From positions 62,001 through 126,000 of the forward strand of contig CALIFY010000025.1 in the NCBI GenBank assembly GCA_938021675.1: a DNA stretch of 64,000 nucleotides, in the 5' to 3' direction. The stretch is from an uncultured Acidimicrobiales bacterium. Its GTDB lineage: Bacteria; Actinomycetota; Acidimicrobiia; Acidimicrobiales; SZUA-35. This document shows positions 18,413-26,544 of the stretch, piece after piece; position 1 is the first letter of the stretch, and every line of letters starts with the position of its first letter. Both the position numbers and the translations under genes were made by a program. The notes under the pieces were generated by a model, which was not told the origin of the DNA, made no database searches, and worked only from the letters and a program-made list of their open reading frames with translations.

Positions 18413-18497
18413 AGGGCATCGGCCCTAGTCAACGTTCCAGGTGGGGACGTCGAGCGAGGTGGTCTGTAGGGGTTGGATAGCCGGTAGGCGCCAAAGA

Positions 18498-20756
18498 TCA
18501 ACGAGCGCGACCGGGGACAACCCGGTAGACGTCGTACACCCCATCGACGGCCCGGATGCTTCGCATCAACGACTGAAGGTGCGAGGGGTCGGCGATCTCG
18601 AAATCAAAGCTCAGCTTGGCGATCCGGTCATCGGAGGTCGTGGTGGACGAACCGATAATGTTCACGTGCTGGTCGGCAAACGACTCGGCAACGTTGGCCA
18701 GGAGGTTGGACCGGTCGTATGCCTTCATTTCGATCGAAGCGACAAAGTGGTCGGCCTCGGCCGATGCATCCCACTCGGCATCGATCAAGCGGTCGTTCTG
18801 CGATGCAGCCAACGAGACGGCGTTCGCACAGTCGCTCCGGTGGATCGAGACGCCGCGACCTCGGGTCACGAACCCCATGATTTCGTCCCCGGGAACCGGT
18901 GTGCAGCACCGTGACAACCGCACCAGCACATCATCCAAGCCTTCGATCCGAACGCCGGTCGAACCCGGTGGTTCTCGGCGAATGGGCGCCAGTTCGGCAT
19001 CGAGCCGAGCCATCTCTCCGTCGGTAGACCGGTCACTGGCCGCAGTGTCGGCGTCCGTGGCCAACTGTTGCATCAGGCGGTTGGCCACCAACTGGGCCCC
19101 GATGTGGTGCTCACCGATCGCGGCGTAGAGGGAGTCGGCATCGGGGTGATGCATTTCCATAGCGATCTCGATCATGAGCTTGCCAGGGTTCTGGCCGAGA
19201 TCGGTCCAGGCGACGCCCTCCCGTTTCAACGCCCGCTTCAGCTCCGCCTCGCCAGTGGCTATCGCATCCTCGCGACGCTCCCGAGAGAACCATTGCCGGA
19301 TCTTCGAACCGGCCCGGTTCGAAGACACGAAATTCAGCCAATCCCTCGATGGTCCGGCACCGACCACCTTCGAGGTAAAGATCTCCACGGTCTCACCGGA
19401 TTTGAGCGGCTCGGAGAGTGATACCAAGCGACCGTCGACCTTTGCCCCAACGCAGCGATGTCCAACGTCGGTGTGAATGGCATAGGCAAAGTCGATCGGC
19501 GTCGAGCTGGCCGGCAGGGTCGTCACTTGGCCTTGCGGGGTGAAAACGAAGACCTCTTCGTCTTCGAGGTCGACCTTCAGATTGTTCATGAACTCCGACG
19601 GGTCGGAGGTCTCTTTTTCCCAGTCGATGATTCGGGTCAGCCATGGAAGGTCAACGTTTGTCGAATCGCTGGACTTGTCTTTGTACAGGTAGTGGGCCGC
19701 TACCCCAGACTCGGCCCGCTCGTGCATTTCTCTGGTCCGGATTTGAACCTCGATCGATTTGCCAAGCGGGCCGATCACCGTCGTGTGGAGCGACTGGTAC
19801 AGGTTGAACTTTGGCATCGCTACGTAGTCTTTGAAGCGACCCTGCACCGGCTTCCAGGTGGCATGTATCGACCCGAGGGCGGCGTAACAGTCCCGAACCG
19901 AATCGACGATCACCCGGATCCCAACGAGATCGTTGATCTCGTTGAACTCCTTGTTTTTGAGCTGCATTTTCTCGTAGATCGAGTACAGGTGTTTTTCTCG
20001 GCCGATCACTTCAGCGCCGATGCCGAGTTCGTCAACCCTCGATCGCACGTCTTCGAGCACTTGCGTGAGGTAGAAATCGCGCTCGGGAGCCTGTTGAGCG
20101 ACCATCAGCTCAATTTCGGCGTACCGCTTGGGGTGCAACGCGGCGAAGCTGAGATCTTCCAACTGCATCTTCGTGTCCTGCATGCCGAGCCGGTGGGCAA
20201 GCGGGGCGTAGATATGTAGCGTTTCGAGCGCTTGACGCTCTTGTTTCCAGGCCGGAAGGGCGGCGACGGTACGCAGGTTGTGAAGACGATCGCACAACTT
20301 GATAATCAGGACTCGCAAGTCTTTCGACATTGCGATCAGCATCTTGCGCACGGTCGCCGCTTGCTGGGCTTCTTTGGAGTCGAATCGAATCCGGTCGAGC
20401 TTGGTTACACCATCGACGATGTCGGTGACCTCGGACCCGAACGCCCGCCTGATGTCATCGAGCTCGATGCGGGTGTCCTCAACCGCATCATGGAGTAGCG
20501 CTGCGGCGATCGCTACCTCGTCAAGGCCGAGATCGGCAACGATGCGGGCAACCGCCAGCGGGTGCACGATGTATGGTTCGCCCGACCGACGGCGTTGCGG
20601 AGCGTGAGCGCGAGCCGCCATCTGATAGGCCCGAGTGACGGTATCGATTTGTTGCTCAGCGTTTGGTCCGGAGAACTTGGCAACCAGCGGCTCGAGCTGG
20701 GCTTCTATGGTGCGGCGCCTTCTCCGCCAGGGTAGGACGCGTTCGACAGTGACCAC
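18498..20756 (-). CDS. relA: Bifunctional (p)ppGpp synthetase/hydrolase
   Basis: A long RSH protein of 752 residues that makes and degrades the stringent-response alarmone. The N-terminal hydrolase domain keeps the HD pair (His89-Asp90 in ALLHDAVEDT), so hydrolase activity is expected. The synthetase domain has GRFKDYVAMPK and NLYQSLHTTVIGP. A TGS domain (VFTPQGQVTTLPASSTPIDFAYAIH) and a C-terminal ACT domain complete the normal plan. It starts at a GTG. In the 90-base gap to secF lie a TATACT box (20813-20818) and a small hairpin (20790-20805). The secF-relA-hisS-aspS order is typical of actinobacteria. Confidence 0.95.
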   Translation of the reverse strand: MVTVERVLPWRRRRRTIEAQLEPLVAKFSGPNAEQQIDTVTRAYQMAARAHAPQRRRSGEPYIVHPLAVARIVADLGLDEVAIAAALLHDAVEDTRIELDDIRRAFGSEVTDIVDGVTKLDRIRFDSKEAQQAATVRKMLIAMSKDLRVLIIKLCDRLHNLRTVAALPAWKQERQALETLHIYAPLAHRLGMQDTKMQLEDLSFAALHPKRYAEIELMVAQQAPERDFYLTQVLEDVRSRVDELGIGAEVIGREKHLYSIYEKMQLKNKEFNEINDLVGIRVIVDSVRDCYAALGSIHATWKPVQGRFKDYVAMPKFNLYQSLHTTVIGPLGKSIEVQIRTREMHERAESGVAAHYLYKDKSSDSTNVDLPWLTRIIDWEKETSDPSEFMNNLKVDLEDEEVFVFTPQGQVTTLPASSTPIDFAYAIHTDVGHRCVGAKVDGRLVSLSEPLKSGETVEIFTSKVVGAGPSRDWLNFVSSNRAGSKIRQWFSRERREDAIATGEAELKRALKREGVAWTDLGQNPGKLMIEIAMEMHHPDADSLYAAIGEHHIGAQLVANRLMQQLATDADTAASDRSTDGEMARLDAELAPIRREPPGSTGVRIEGLDDVLVRLSRCCTPVPGDEIMGFVTRGRGVSIHRSDCANAVSLAASQNDRLIDAEWDASAEADHFVASIEMKAYDRSNLLANVAESFADQHVNIIGSSTTTSDDRIAKLSFDFEIADPSHLQSLMRSIRAVDGVYDVYRVVPGRAR

Positions 20757-20789
20757 AGTTCAGCGACACTCCAAATCGGAAGGGTGACC

Positions 20790-20818
20790 CGGATCACAAG
20801 ATCCGAACGCCCAGTATA
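20790..20818 (-). promoter_or_regulatory. Possible relA promoter -10 and leader hairpin
   Basis: Reading leftward, TATACT (20818-20813) is a good -10 match but I see no convincing -35. It is followed by a 6-base-pair hairpin with a 4-base loop (CGGATC 20790-20795, GATCCG 20800-20805) lying in the leader about 35 bases before the GTG. The hairpin could instead be the end of the secD-secF transcript. Confidence 0.35.
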
Positions 20819-20846
20819 CCGATCCGCTGTGATAGGCCGGAGACCG

Positions 20847-21914
20847 CTACCGCCGCCGACCCTTCTTGCGGGGTCTCGGAGCAGCGCCACCCGGTGTCAG
20901 CAGCGACGCATCTCGATCCTCGATGAACTGCGTGTCTGGCCGATCTCCCTTCGCTCGCCCTTGACGACGGGCCTCGATCGAGGCTGCTCGACGCGCATCG
21001 GGAGCCAGCTGACGCATGTACAGCAAGATCGGAGCGGCCACGAATATCGACGAGAAGGTACCGAGAATCAGGCCGACGAAGAGCGCAAGGGCGAACTCCC
21101 GAAGGGACGCACCCCCCAGGAACACCCCTCCGATAATCAACATCGAAAGCACGGGAAGCACCGTGGTGATCGTCGTGTTGATCGACCGCATCAACACCTG
21201 GTTCATCGATTGGTTGACCAGATCGGGGTAGTCCAGAGCTTCCCCTAACGGACCCTCTTCGTTTTCTAGCACCTTGTCGAAGACGACCACGGTGTCGTAC
21301 AGCGAATAGCCCAAGATCGTCAACAGAGCGATCAACGTCGCCGGACTAACCTCGAAACCGAACAGTGCGTACACCCCAGCGGTGATAAGGAGATCGTGAA
21401 CGACCGCGGCGAGAGCGCCGACCGCCATTCGCCACTCCAAACGCCAGGCCAGATAGGCAGCGACGGCGACAAAGAACCAACCGAGGGCGGCGACCGCCTT
21501 CGAGGTGATCTGATCCCCCCAGGTCGGGCCGATGGTCGAGGTATTGACATCATCGGTCGTACCGCCGGCCAACTCGGCCAAGGCCGCCGAAATCTCGGCT
21601 TCGTCATCGAGCGCAGCTGTGCCGGCCTGCACCCGGATCACCGAGCCCGAATCTGCGCCACCGAGCAATTGGATCTTGACATCGGGAACGAAGCCCAACA
21701 CGTCGCGAGCGTCGGCGACCGTTACCCCTTCGGGGACCGGCGCCTCCCAAACCCCTCCACCCTCAAAATCGATACTGAGGTTCAGGCCCCGGGTAAGCAG
21801 GAGTGTGAGGGAGCCGACGAGCAATAGCCCGGACACGGTCAAGGTTCGGGGCCACTTCGACCGAAAGTCGATAGCTGCGTCGCCAGCAAAGATCTGACGG
21901 AGCTTCTGCATCAT
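20847..21914 (-). CDS. secF: Protein translocase subunit SecF
   Basis: A 355-residue RND-type membrane protein that works with SecD to drive late steps of Sec export using the proton gradient. It has a first membrane helix (TLTVSGLLLVGSLTLLL), a periplasmic-side domain starting NLSIDFEGGGVWE, and five more helices with the family block ILGYSLYDTVVVFDKVLEN. The C-terminus is basic (RPRKKGRRR). Its start overlaps the secD stop by four bases (ATGA), so the two are coupled. Confidence 0.95.
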   Translation of the reverse strand: MMQKLRQIFAGDAAIDFRSKWPRTLTVSGLLLVGSLTLLLTRGLNLSIDFEGGGVWEAPVPEGVTVADARDVLGFVPDVKIQLLGGADSGSVIRVQAGTAALDDEAEISAALAELAGGTTDDVNTSTIGPTWGDQITSKAVAALGWFFVAVAAYLAWRLEWRMAVGALAAVVHDLLITAGVYALFGFEVSPATLIALLTILGYSLYDTVVVFDKVLENEEGPLGEALDYPDLVNQSMNQVLMRSINTTITTVLPVLSMLIIGGVFLGGASLREFALALFVGLILGTFSSIFVAAPILLYMRQLAPDARRAASIEARRQGRAKGDRPDTQFIEDRDASLLTPGGAAPRPRKKGRRR

Positions 21915-23926
21915 TCTGGACCTCCAGCGCCGAGACCGATCAGTCTCGGATTCTCCTTAACCGCCTTACGCCGGGACAACCAATTCAACGCTGGCCGCAT
22001 GAACATCCACGAAATGACCAGGTCGAGAATTGTGGCAAGCCCAAGGTAGAAGGCGAAGCCCCGCACGGCGCCGACGGTGAGAAAGAACAGCAGGCCAGCG
22101 GCGATAAGGCTGACAACGTCGGCCTTTACGATGGTCGAGATCGCCGACTCGTATGCCCGTTCAATGGCGGTGGGGACCCGACGACCGGATCGCCACGAGT
22201 CCTTTACGTTCTCGAAGTACACGATGTTCGAATCGGTCGACACACCAATCGAGACGATAAGGCCGACGACGCCAGCGAGGCTAAGCGCCAGACCAAACGT
22301 TTCACCGAACCAGGCGACGATCGTCCACAACAGCAACGCCGAGAGCACAAGCCCTCCGATGGCGACGAGACCAGCAAGCCGGTAGTACACCAGGAGGTAC
22401 ACGGCAACGAGCATCAGACCGATCAGGCCAGCGATTACCCCGGAGCTGAGGACGTCCTGGCCAATCGTCGCAGACACCGTGCGGGTTTCCTGAGCGACCA
22501 ATTCGAGCGGAAGGGAACCAAAGCGCAGGGCCTCAGCCAATTCGCGGGCTTCCTCCTCGGTGAAAGAACCGGTGATCTGAACCTGGTCGCGTCCAAAGTT
22601 TCCGGAGTTGATCGACGGCGCAGAGATGACCGCGTGGTCGAGCACTACCGCCAACTGACCTGGCTGGCCTTGTTGGGGGGACGGGCAAACGTCGGGAGTT
22701 CCGAGGAAGCAGACCACCGCCACCTGATTGAACCTATCGATCCCATCCGGGCCGGCGTTGAAGGTAGGTGTGACGAACCAGCCCCCATCGCTGCCACCAA
22801 GGCCAACGTCGGCTGTTTCGATCATGTCGCCGGTTAACCGTTCACCGTCGAGGATGGCCGGACCTAGGCAGTATCGGATGCCGGCCTGGTCGGCCAGAAT
22901 GACGATCTCGTCGATGACGTCGTCGGCGTCCTCGGTCAGCCCGGGGGCCAAACATTCGGGCGGAATGGTTGGCGTAGCGCCGGGGAGGCCGAAATCGCCA
23001 GGCACGACGTCTTGGTCGGAATCAGCCTCGTCGGTGTCATCGGCCTCGCCGGTGTCATCAGCCTCGCCGGTGTCATCAGCCTCGTCGGCAGTCTCCGGCC
23101 CGTCCTCTTCGGCACCGGTTGTCGCCGTGTCCTGATCTTCCGAAGCGGTCGTTTCCGGGCTGTCGGTCGCCGGTTCCGGGTCCGCTTCCTGGTCAGCGTC
23201 GGTTGCCTCGTCGAGCGCCGTGGTGTCGACCGTGCCATCTTCGGTCGAAAACACGACCGGCCCAAACCGACCGGTCGCTACACCAAGCGATTCTTCGGAT
23301 TCGGATTCGTTCCCGACACCGGTATCAGCATCTTCGCCATCCGTATCGGCATCTTCGTCTTCGGTGTCGGTATCAGCGCCTTCGCCTTCACCGTCGGCAT
23401 CTTCGCCTTCGTCTTCGGTGTCAGCACCTTCGCCTTCGTCTTCGGTGTCAGCGCCTTCGCCTTCACCGTCGGTGTCGGTGTCGGTGTCGGTGTCATCGGC
23501 TGGAGGCTCCTCGCCGTCACCGTTTACCTCGACGGAGCCGAGATCGGGCCCCAACGTAAGCAACACCGGCCGGAACCGCAGTTCAGCGGTCTGACGCAGC
23601 CGTTCGAGGGCCTCCTCCTGCTCCTCGACCAACCCGGGAAGACCGACCACGATGTTGTCGCCCTGCCGAGAAATTTCCGGCTCGGCGACCCCGATCTGGT
23701 CGATACGAGACCGCAGCAATTCCACCGTCAGATCGAGGGCTTCGTCGGTCACCTCACGACCGCCGCCTTCGGCCGAGCCAGTCGGTTCCAGAACAACCGA
23801 TACGCCTCCCTGAAGATCGAGACCCAGCAACGGCTCGTTGCCTGCAACAACGGTGTACAAGCCCCCAAGGAACGCCAACGCGATCACGACGATGGCCGAC
23901 ACCTTTTGATTCTTCGGCATAATCAA
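21911..23926 (-). CDS. secD: Protein translocase subunit SecD with two acidic insertions
   Basis: SecD of 671 residues. The N-terminal helix (SAIVVIALAFLGGLYTVVAG) is followed by LLGLDLQGGVSVVLEP. The C-terminal half has the six-helix RND module (IGVSTDSNIVYFENVKD). The outside P1 domain is interrupted by very acidic tracts at about 137-202 (repeats of DTD, EGADTEDEGE) and about 240-306 (EADDTG repeats). The usual actinobacterial SecD is roughly 100 residues shorter, by memory. Between the tracts a short ordered piece remains (GRFGPVVFSTEDG). It overlaps yajC by four bases and secF by four, forming a yajC-secD-secF operon. Confidence 0.94.
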   Translation of the reverse strand: MIMPKNQKVSAIVVIALAFLGGLYTVVAGNEPLLGLDLQGGVSVVLEPTGSAEGGGREVTDEALDLTVELLRSRIDQIGVAEPEISRQGDNIVVGLPGLVEEQEEALERLRQTAELRFRPVLLTLGPDLGSVEVNGDGEEPPADDTDTDTDTDGEGEGADTEDEGEGADTEDEGEDADGEGEGADTDTEDEDADTDGEDADTGVGNESESEESLGVATGRFGPVVFSTEDGTVDTTALDEATDADQEADPEPATDSPETTASEDQDTATTGAEEDGPETADEADDTGEADDTGEADDTDEADSDQDVVPGDFGLPGATPTIPPECLAPGLTEDADDVIDEIVILADQAGIRYCLGPAILDGERLTGDMIETADVGLGGSDGGWFVTPTFNAGPDGIDRFNQVAVVCFLGTPDVCPSPQQGQPGQLAVVLDHAVISAPSINSGNFGRDQVQITGSFTEEEARELAEALRFGSLPLELVAQETRTVSATIGQDVLSSGVIAGLIGLMLVAVYLLVYYRLAGLVAIGGLVLSALLLWTIVAWFGETFGLALSLAGVVGLIVSIGVSTDSNIVYFENVKDSWRSGRRVPTAIERAYESAISTIVKADVVSLIAAGLLFFLTVGAVRGFAFYLGLATILDLVISWMFMRPALNWLSRRKAVKENPRLIGLGAGGPE
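23009..23518 (-). repeat. Acidic low-complexity repeats inside secD
   Basis: Two blocks, 23009-23209 and 23321-23518, contain short in-frame DNA repeats coding for Asp/Glu/Thr/Gly-rich protein. One set is an 18-base GGTGTCATCAGCCTCGCC-type unit near 23036-23090, another a roughly 30-base unit near 23370-23480. They are coding repeats prone to length change and have no spacer structure. Confidence 0.8.
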
Positions 23927-24192
23927 TCGTCCTCGGGGCTGTCGGCGACGACGACCTTGCTGGCGACCGAAGAACGGCTCACCTTTAGCTCAACGCCGTC
24001 AGCCACCTCGACCCACAACACCTCGCCGTCCACGGCGTTGATAAATCCATACACGCCAGAACTCATGAGGATCTCGTCTCCCTCGTCAAGCGAAGCGAGT
24101 AACGCCTTGTGCTCCTTGTTCCTGCGCTGTTGCGGCAAGATCAGCACGGCGTACATCAGCACGCCGACAACTATGAGCGGTATGAACTCCAT
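23923..24192 (-). CDS. yajC: Preprotein translocase accessory subunit YajC
   Basis: An 89-residue single-helix membrane protein: LIVVGVLMYAVLILPQQRRNKEHKALLASL is the standard YajC helix plus basic cytoplasmic start, followed by a small beta domain (LDEGDEILMSSGVYGFI). It partners SecDF. A strong GGAGGT ribosome site (24201-24206) lies 8 bases before the ATG. The 185-base spacer back to tgt has no other gene. It holds a perfect GCGCCG-AA-CGGCGC palindrome at 24219-24232. Confidence 0.92.
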   Translation of the reverse strand: MEFIPLIVVGVLMYAVLILPQQRRNKEHKALLASLDEGDEILMSSGVYGFINAVDGEVLWVEVADGVELKVSRSSVASKVVVADSPEDD

Positions 24193-24200
24193 GGTGGTGT

Positions 24201-24206
24201 ACCTCC
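24201..24206 (-). promoter_or_regulatory. Strong Shine-Dalgarno site of yajC
   Basis: GGAGGT on the minus strand, 8 bases before the ATG, is the best anti-SD match I noticed in the window and heads the yajC-secD-secF operon. Confidence 0.75.
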
Positions 24207-24377
24207 GGCTACGGGGCTGCGCCGAACGGCGCTGCGATCCGGTCTATTGCCCAGAAACCAAGCCTCGAAGAGCCTGAACGACAGCGCGGGCGACGTGAAT
24301 CCACGCCGCCTTCTGACTAGAACCCATTGGACGCTAGCGGTCAATCCCCGTGAAATGGCGGCCGGCGAGGCGAAACC

Positions 24378-25499
24378 TCAGCTCTCGGGCCGAAACTCCC
24401 CTGGTTTCCAGATCGACCAGATCTCCTCCCGGAACCGCTCGAATCGGCCGTCGATGATCGAGGAGCGAATCCGCCTCGTCAGATCGCCGAGCCAGGCCAG
24501 ATTGTGCAATGTGATGATCCGCCCCGCCGTCGGTTCACCGGTGGCGATCAGGTGCCGGACATAGGCTCGCGAGTAGCGGCCGGACAGAGGGTGAACAAAG
24601 TCTGGGTCGATCGGGCGGTCGTCATCGGCGAACCGACGGTTGCCGAGGTTCAACCGGCCGCCGGTCGTCAGGGCCGTGCCGTGCCGGGCCAGCCTGGTCG
24701 GCAGCACGCAATCGAACATGTCGATGCCGGCGTGGACGGCCTCGACGAGGCCGATCGGGTCGCCCAAGCCCATGAAGTACCGTGGCCGGTCGGCCGGCAA
24801 CATCGCCGTGGCCGCGGTTAACGCCGGAACCATCACTTCCCGCCCTTCGCCTACCGAGAGGCCACCGACGGCATATCCATCGAACCCGATCGCCACGGTC
24901 CGCTCGGCCGACTCGGCTCGTAGGTCCGGCTCGACACCACCTTGAACTATGCCAAACTGAGCCTGATCGCTATGGTCGTGGGCGGCCTTGGACCGCTCGG
25001 CCCATCGCAACGTGAGCTCCAACGCCTCCCGCAGCTGCTCTCTCCCGGCCGGCAGCGCCGTGCAGACATCGAGGACCATGGCGATATCGGCACCGAGCAG
25101 CTGCTGAACTGCTACCGACCGCTCGGGGGTCAACTCCACGTACGACCCGTCGTACACCGATCGAAAGGTTGCCCCTCGCTCGGTGATCTTGGGTTCAAGG
25201 GAAAAAATCTGGTAGCCGCCCGAGTCGGTCAGCAGGTGGCCGGACCAGGACATGAATCGGTGAAGCCCGCCACGGTCGGCAATCAACTCGGCACCGGGCC
25301 GTTCCATCAAGTGATAGGTGTTCCCCAGCACGATCGGCGGATCGAGCTGTTCGAGGTCTGCGGTATCGAGGGTTTTTACTGCCGCCCGGGTGCCGACCGG
25401 CATGAACACCGGGGTCGGAATCGCTCCCCGGCCGGTGGTTATCGTCCCAGCCCTCGCCGAGCCATCTCTCGCCTCGACAGTCATCGACAGTTTTGTCAC
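24378..25499 (-). CDS. tgt: tRNA-guanine transglycosylase lacking the zinc cysteines
   Basis: A 373-residue Tgt, which swaps guanine-34 for preQ1 in GUN-anticodon tRNAs. The catalytic residues are present: Asp92 in LTDSGGYQ and the nucleophile Asp263 in MFDCVLPTR, plus the substrate loop GIVQGG and VGGLSVGE. The structural zinc site is not. Where bacterial Tgt has CxCxxC before NYSRAY, this protein reads FVHPLS (301-306) before GRYSRAY; only the distal His332 (TLHNL) remains. Frame and flanks are clean, so this is not a sequencing shift. It follows queA by 30 bases, supporting a queuosine role. Confidence 0.93.
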   Translation of the reverse strand: MTKLSMTVEARDGSARAGTITTGRGAIPTPVFMPVGTRAAVKTLDTADLEQLDPPIVLGNTYHLMERPGAELIADRGGLHRFMSWSGHLLTDSGGYQIFSLEPKITERGATFRSVYDGSYVELTPERSVAVQQLLGADIAMVLDVCTALPAGREQLREALELTLRWAERSKAAHDHSDQAQFGIVQGGVEPDLRAESAERTVAIGFDGYAVGGLSVGEGREVMVPALTAATAMLPADRPRYFMGLGDPIGLVEAVHAGIDMFDCVLPTRLARHGTALTTGGRLNLGNRRFADDDRPIDPDFVHPLSGRYSRAYVRHLIATGEPTAGRIITLHNLAWLGDLTRRIRSSIIDGRFERFREEIWSIWKPGEFRPES

Positions 25500-25529
25500 C
25501 GGTCAGTTCTACCGGCTACCAGGGCGTAC

Positions 25530-26537
25530 TCATGCCGAGTCACGCTCCAAAAGCATCGCGTCGCCGAACGAGAGGAACCGGTACCCGTCGTCGAGGGCCT
25601 CTGTGTAGATGTCCCGCCATCGATCGCCGACGAACGCATCGACCAGTACCAGCAACGACGATCGCGGAACATGAAAGTTGGTGAGCAAGACGTCGACGAC
25701 CTGCCAGTCGAACCCCCGACGGATAAAGAGCTCGGTTCGATCGGCCAACCTTCCAGAGGCGGCAACCGATTCCAGCGTTCGAACCACCGTCGTCCCGACC
25801 GCCACCACACGTTCCGCGCCCTCGATCGCCGCCCACGTATCGGGCTCAACCGCATATGCCTCGCCGTGCATTTGGTGGTCAGCAATCCGATCGACGGTGA
25901 TCGGCCGGAAGGTGCCAAGCCCGACCCGCAGCTCGATCCGAGCGACTCCGATTCCTCGATCGCCAAGCGCGGTGAGGACCTCGTCGGTCAGGTGAAGTCC
26001 GGCGGTGGGAGCCGCCACCGAACCATCTCGACGGGCGAACACCGTCTGATAGCGATCCGGGTCGCCCAACGGCTCGTCGATGTACGGGGGTAGCGGTATC
26101 TCACCAGCCGCCTCGACCGCTTCGACCGCAACCTCAACCGAGCGACGCCCCCCATCGAGTACCTCCCCGACGGTGACCAGCGGTCGCCCATCGAGTTCGA
26201 GCGTCGTACCCGGCGCCACTCGCTTCCCGGGGCGTACCAGGGCTTCCCATCGCCCCGGCACCGCCGACTGCTCAAGTAGCAGCACCTCTACCGCTCCACC
26301 AGTTGGTTTTCTGAGGTTGAGCCTGGCGGCGAACACTTTGGTGTCGTTTACCACCAGTAGGTCTCCGCTCCGGAGCAGGTCGGGCAACTCCGCCACGCGA
26401 CGATGGGAGGAGGCGGCTCCCTTGGGAGCCACCAACAACCGAGCCGCATCCCGAGGCTCGATCGGGGTTTGGGCGATCGCCGTCGACGGCAGCTCGTAGT
26501 CGAAGGCGTCCGTCATACCACCGCGGTGTTCGGTCAT
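25530..26537 (-). CDS. queA: S-adenosylmethionine:tRNA ribosyltransferase-isomerase
   Basis: QueA transfers and rearranges the ribosyl moiety of SAM onto preQ1-34 in tRNA, giving epoxyqueuosine. The 335-residue protein shows the family blocks FDYELPSTAIAQTPIEPRDAARLL, LLVVNDTKVFAARL, PTAGLHLT and the C-terminal TNFHVPRSSLLVLVDAFVG. M1 (MTEHRGG) and M8 (MTDAFDYELP) are both possible starts; the second fits the family N-terminus better. It lies 7 bases after ruvB and just ahead of tgt, so the ruv genes and queuosine genes form one string. Confidence 0.95.
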   Translation of the reverse strand: MTEHRGGMTDAFDYELPSTAIAQTPIEPRDAARLLVAPKGAASSHRRVAELPDLLRSGDLLVVNDTKVFAARLNLRKPTGGAVEVLLLEQSAVPGRWEALVRPGKRVAPGTTLELDGRPLVTVGEVLDGGRRSVEVAVEAVEAAGEIPLPPYIDEPLGDPDRYQTVFARRDGSVAAPTAGLHLTDEVLTALGDRGIGVARIELRVGLGTFRPITVDRIADHQMHGEAYAVEPDTWAAIEGAERVVAVGTTVVRTLESVAASGRLADRTELFIRRGFDWQVVDVLLTNFHVPRSSLLVLVDAFVGDRWRDIYTEALDDGYRFLSFGDAMLLERDSA

Positions 26538-26544
26538 GATCCGC

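Noticed and set aside
18247-18497. T-box riboswitch before hisS
   Set aside because: The conserved T-box sequence is not found on either strand, only nested inverted repeats.
18281-18501. Two small opposite open frames (62 and 65 residues) in the relA-hisS gap
   Set aside because: They overlap each other across the inverted repeats and have no start signal or recognisable family.
23009-23518. Regular short repeats resembling a CRISPR array
   Set aside because: Units are multiples of three bases, lie in the secD frame, code for acidic protein and have no unique spacers or cas genes nearby.
23012-24277. 421-residue plus-strand open frame rich in Val/Phe/Gly
   Set aside because: Mirror of the acidic repeats in secD; the composition is a reading of the complementary codons.
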